Source: Amaranthus tricolor
Taxonomy: Eukaryota; Streptophyta; Magnoliopsida; Caryophyllales; Amaranthaceae
Assembly (NCBI RefSeq): GCF_026212465.1
Contig: NC_080059.1
Location: forward strand, 9,991,311-10,055,310
Direction of reading: 5' to 3'
Length of the DNA stretch: 64,000 nucleotides
Shown: piece by piece, positions 60,901-64,000 of the stretch
Layout of the letters: each line of letters begins with the position of its first letter
Numbering within the stretch: the first letter of the stretch is position 1
Made by a program: the position numbers and the translations under genes
The notes under the pieces: generated by a model
What the model was told of the DNA's origin: nothing
The model's input: only the letters and a program-made list of their open reading frames with translations
The model's database searches: none

Positions 60901-61129
60901 CTTATTGCTGCGGTTTTAGGCCTGACCGCAGCAAATAATGCCACACTAATTGCTGCGGTTTTTCCCCCTGACCGCAGCAAATAACACCCATTATTTGCTG
61001 CGGTTTTAGCCTATGACCGCAGCAAATAATGCCCTTATTTGCTGCGGTTTTGAACCGCAGCATTTAAAGTAGGACATTTGCTGCTATCACTATTGCTGGG
61101 GGCCAAAACCGCAGCAAATAATGCCAAAT
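60901..61129 (+). repeat. CACTA 3' subterminal repeats and terminus
   Basis: Four or five pairs of TTGCTGCGGTTTT and GACCGCAGCAAATAA mirror the 5' subterminal region. The last bases, GCAGCAAATAATGCC followed by AAATAGTG, carry the inverse of CACTA. The terminal inverted repeat beyond those five bases is weak compared with the 5' end. Confidence 0.75.
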
Positions 61130-64000
61130 AGTGTTGTGTGCCAAGTTTCGTGCATAACAAACCATGTTTGACCTACTTTACGCGTGAAATTCACAAAAAC
61201 GCTTAAAAACGCATAAAATCGCAACTTAACTTCTAATTTCTAGCATATGACTATTATTATCAATTCTAACCATTTCAACACAATAATATATGCCAAATAG
61301 TGTTGTGCGCCAAGTTTCGTGCATAACAAACCATGTTTGACCTACTTTACGCGCGAAATTGACAAAAACGCTTAAAAACCCATAAAATCGCAACTTAACT
61401 TCTAATTTCTAGCATATGACTATTATTATCAAGTATAACCATTTCAACACAATAATATATGCCAAATAGTGTTGTGTGCCAAGTTTCGTGCATAACAAAC
61501 CATGTTTGACCTACTTTACGCGCGAAATGGACAAAAACGCTTAAAAACGCATAAAATCGCAACTTAACTTCTAATTTCTAGCATATGACTATTATTATCA
61601 AGTCTAACCATTTCAACACAATAGTATATGCCAAATAGTGTTGTGTGCCAAGTTTCGTGCATAACAAACCATGTTTGACCTACTTTACGCGCGAAATTGA
61701 CAAATAAAAACACGAAATTGACAGCATCAAACTAGTGACCAGACCACCTTGCACGACACGTGGAGACCAAACCTATGCATCCAGGACCTAGGCTAAAGTG
61801 GAAATGAAATCTTGGTACTTGGATATAGCTATCAAGGTCCTAAAACCATTCTAACAATCCCCGTGGACTCCTAGAAGCTGAGCCGAAGGAGGGCTGGTCG
61901 ACAGTTTGCTAGATCAGAATTTTGTTTAAGTGTTTGTGGTTGTTTCGTGTTCTTTTCATGATCATTTGTAGTTTTTGACTGTGTCATTAATCAAAGCTTA
62001 CGCACAACATTTATCCTTGCATAACCAAGGCCTTAATCAGCCCCGGTTTCGCATCAAAACCAAGTTTGAGTACTTTACGCGCGGAATTGACAAAAACGCT
62101 TAAAAACGCATAAAATCGCAACTTAACTTCTAATTTCTAGCATATGACTATTATTATCAATTCTAACCATTTCAATACAATAATATATGCCAAATAGTGT
62201 TGTGTGCCAAGTTTCGTGCATAACAAACCAAGTTTGAGTACTTTACGCGCGAAATTCACAAAAACGCTTAAAAACGAATAAAATCGCAACTTAACTTCTG
62301 ATTTCTAGCATATGACTATTATTATCAAGTATAACCATTTCAACACAATAATATATGCCAAATAGTGTTGTGTGCCAAGTTTCGTGCATAACAAACCATG
62401 TTTGACCTACTTTACGCGCGAAATGGACAAAAACGCTTAAAAACGCATAAAATCGCAACTTAACTTCTAATTTGTAGCATATGACTATTATTATCAATTA
62501 TAACCATTTCAACACAATAATATATGCCAAATAGTGTTGTGTGCCAAGTTTCGTGCATAACAAACCATGTTTGACCTACTTTACGCGCGAAATGGACAAA
62601 AACGCTTAAAAACGCATAAAATCGCAACTTAACTTCTAATTTCTAGCATATGACTATTATTATCAAGTCTAACCATTTCAACACAATAGTATATGCCAAA
62701 TAGTGTTGTGTGCCATGTTTCGTGCATAACAAACCATGTTTGACCTACTTTACGCGCGAAATTGACAGTATCAAACTAGTGACCAGACCACCTTGCACGA
62801 CACGTGGAGACCAAACCTATGCATCCAGGACCTAGGCTAAAGTGGAAATGAAATCTTGGTACTTGGATCTAGCTATCAAGGTCCTAAAACCATTCTAACA
62901 ATCCCCGTGGACTCCTAGAAGCTGAGCCGAAGGAGGGCTGGTCGACAGTTTGCTAGATCAGAATTTTGTTTAAGTGTTTGTGGTTGTTTCGTGTTCTTTT
63001 CATGATCATTTGTAGTTTTTGACTGTGTCATTAATCAAAGCTTACGCACAACATTAATCCTTGCATAACCAAGGCCTTAATCAGCCCCGGTTTCGCATCA
63101 AAACCAAGTTTGAGTACTTTACGCGCGGAATTGACAAAAACGCTTAAAAACGCATAAAATCGCAACTTAACTTCTAATTTCTAGCATATGACTATTATTA
63201 TCAATTCTAACCATTTCAATACAATAATATATGCCAAATAGTGTTGTGTGCCAAGTTTCGTGCATAACAAACCAAGTTTGAGTACTTTACGCGCGAAATT
63301 CACAAAAACGCTTAAAAACGAATAAAATCGCAACTTAACTTCTAATTTCTAGCATATGACTATTATTATCAATTCTAACCATTTCAACACAATAATATAT
63401 GCCAAATAGTGTTGTGTGCCAAGTTTTGTGCATAACAAACCATGTTTGACATACTTTACGCGCGAAATTCACAAAAACGCTTAAAAACCCATAAAATCGC
63501 AACTTAACTTCTGATTTCTAGCATATGACTATTATTATCAAGTATAACCATTTCAACACAATAATATATGCCAAATAGTGTTGTGTGCCAAGTTTCGTGC
63601 ATAACAAACCATGTTTGACCTACTTTACGCGCGAAATTGACAAATAAAAACGCGAAATTGACAGCATCAAACTAGTGACCAGACCACCTTGCACGACACG
63701 TGGAGACCAAACCTATGCATCCAGGACCTAGGCTAAAGTGGAAATGGAATCGTGGTACTTGGATCTAGCTATCAAGGTCCTAAAACCATTCTAACAATCC
63801 CCGTGGACTCCTAGAAGCTGAGCCGAAGGAGGGCTGGTCGACAGTTTGCTAGATCAGAATTTTGTTTAAGTGTTTGTGGTTGTTTCGTGTTCTTTTCATG
63901 ATCATTTGTAGTTTTTGACTGTGTCATTAATCAAAGCTTACGCACAACATTAATCCTTGCATAACCAAGGCCTTAATCAGCCCCGGTTTCGCATCAAAAC
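61125..64000 (-). repeat. Higher-order satellite array, right arm (inverted, runs off the window)
   Basis: This is the inverse of the left arm. Spacer blocks recur near 61726-61966, 62770-63008 and 63670-63907, at periods of 1,044 and 896 bp. The longer period equals 896 plus one 169-bp monomer minus a 21-bp gap present in the middle copy. Variant bases shared with the left arm (for example the AGTATGTC and AGTACTC monomers in the same order, and CACGATTCC against AAGATTTCA spacers) show it is an inverted duplicate. The short open frames in it are not genes. Confidence 0.95.

Noticed and set aside
58341..64000. A CRISPR array
   Set aside because: The repeats are 169-bp satellite monomers in a plant genome, without spacers or cas genes.

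Overview
The window is nuclear DNA from a flowering plant, almost certainly a eudicot. It has AT-rich intergenic DNA, long introns, and four intron-bearing or plant-specific host genes, buried in retrotransposons, CACTA DNA transposons and MITEs. Nothing is decisive about the family. A Caryophyllales-type genome would fit, but that is a guess.

Layout. 1-7.7 kb is a nest of LTR elements: the end of a Ty3/gypsy chromovirus pol, then its long LTR (344-7278). That LTR is split by a complete Ty1/copia element (1204-6094) with identical 162-bp LTRs, a 5-bp target duplication and a damaged polyprotein. A Cassandra-like piece whose LTR carries a 5S-rRNA-derived domain follows at 7279-7653. 7.9-9.2 kb holds a 21-bp minisatellite and a 0.9-kb foldback element. 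9.8-20.3 kb is a 14-exon nuclear poly(A) polymerase gene (+). 20.5-27.8 kb is gene-poor, with an inverted-repeat MITE, a retroelement-like remnant and a small single-exon gene for a mitochondrial complex I subunit (B12/NDUFB3-like, - strand). 27.8-31.1 kb is a complete eIF4A gene (413 aa, +). 32.5-34.0 kb is a TIR element that has captured the 5' part of a bHLH79-like gene. 34.5-47.0 kb is an 11-exon USP-domain/receptor-like cytoplasmic kinase (779 aa, +). Its introns are crowded with Stowaway, hAT-like and TRIM elements, including tandem TRIM multimers with 72-bp LTRs. 48.2-49.0 kb is a foldback element made of a ~22-bp array facing its own inverse.

49.8-61.1 kb is an 11-kb CACTA (En/Spm) transposon. 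It has CACTA ends, subterminal CTGCGGTT/AACCGCAG repeats, a TNPD-type transposase broken by three in-frame stops, and an intact 11-exon second gene (841 aa) joining a Transposase_24-like region to a Ulp1/C48 protease. The intron that separates the protease His and Asp from its Cys contains 2 kb of a higher-order satellite built on a 169-bp monomer. The same array continues in inverted orientation from the 3' end of the CACTA element to the window edge. A diverged monomer lies in another intron of the same transposon, which suggests that the satellite arose from CACTA intron sequence. This is the most unusual system in the window.

The host genes look like unrelated housekeeping or signalling genes (mRNA polyadenylation, respiration, translation initiation, kinase signalling). 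The elements explain most of the remaining DNA.
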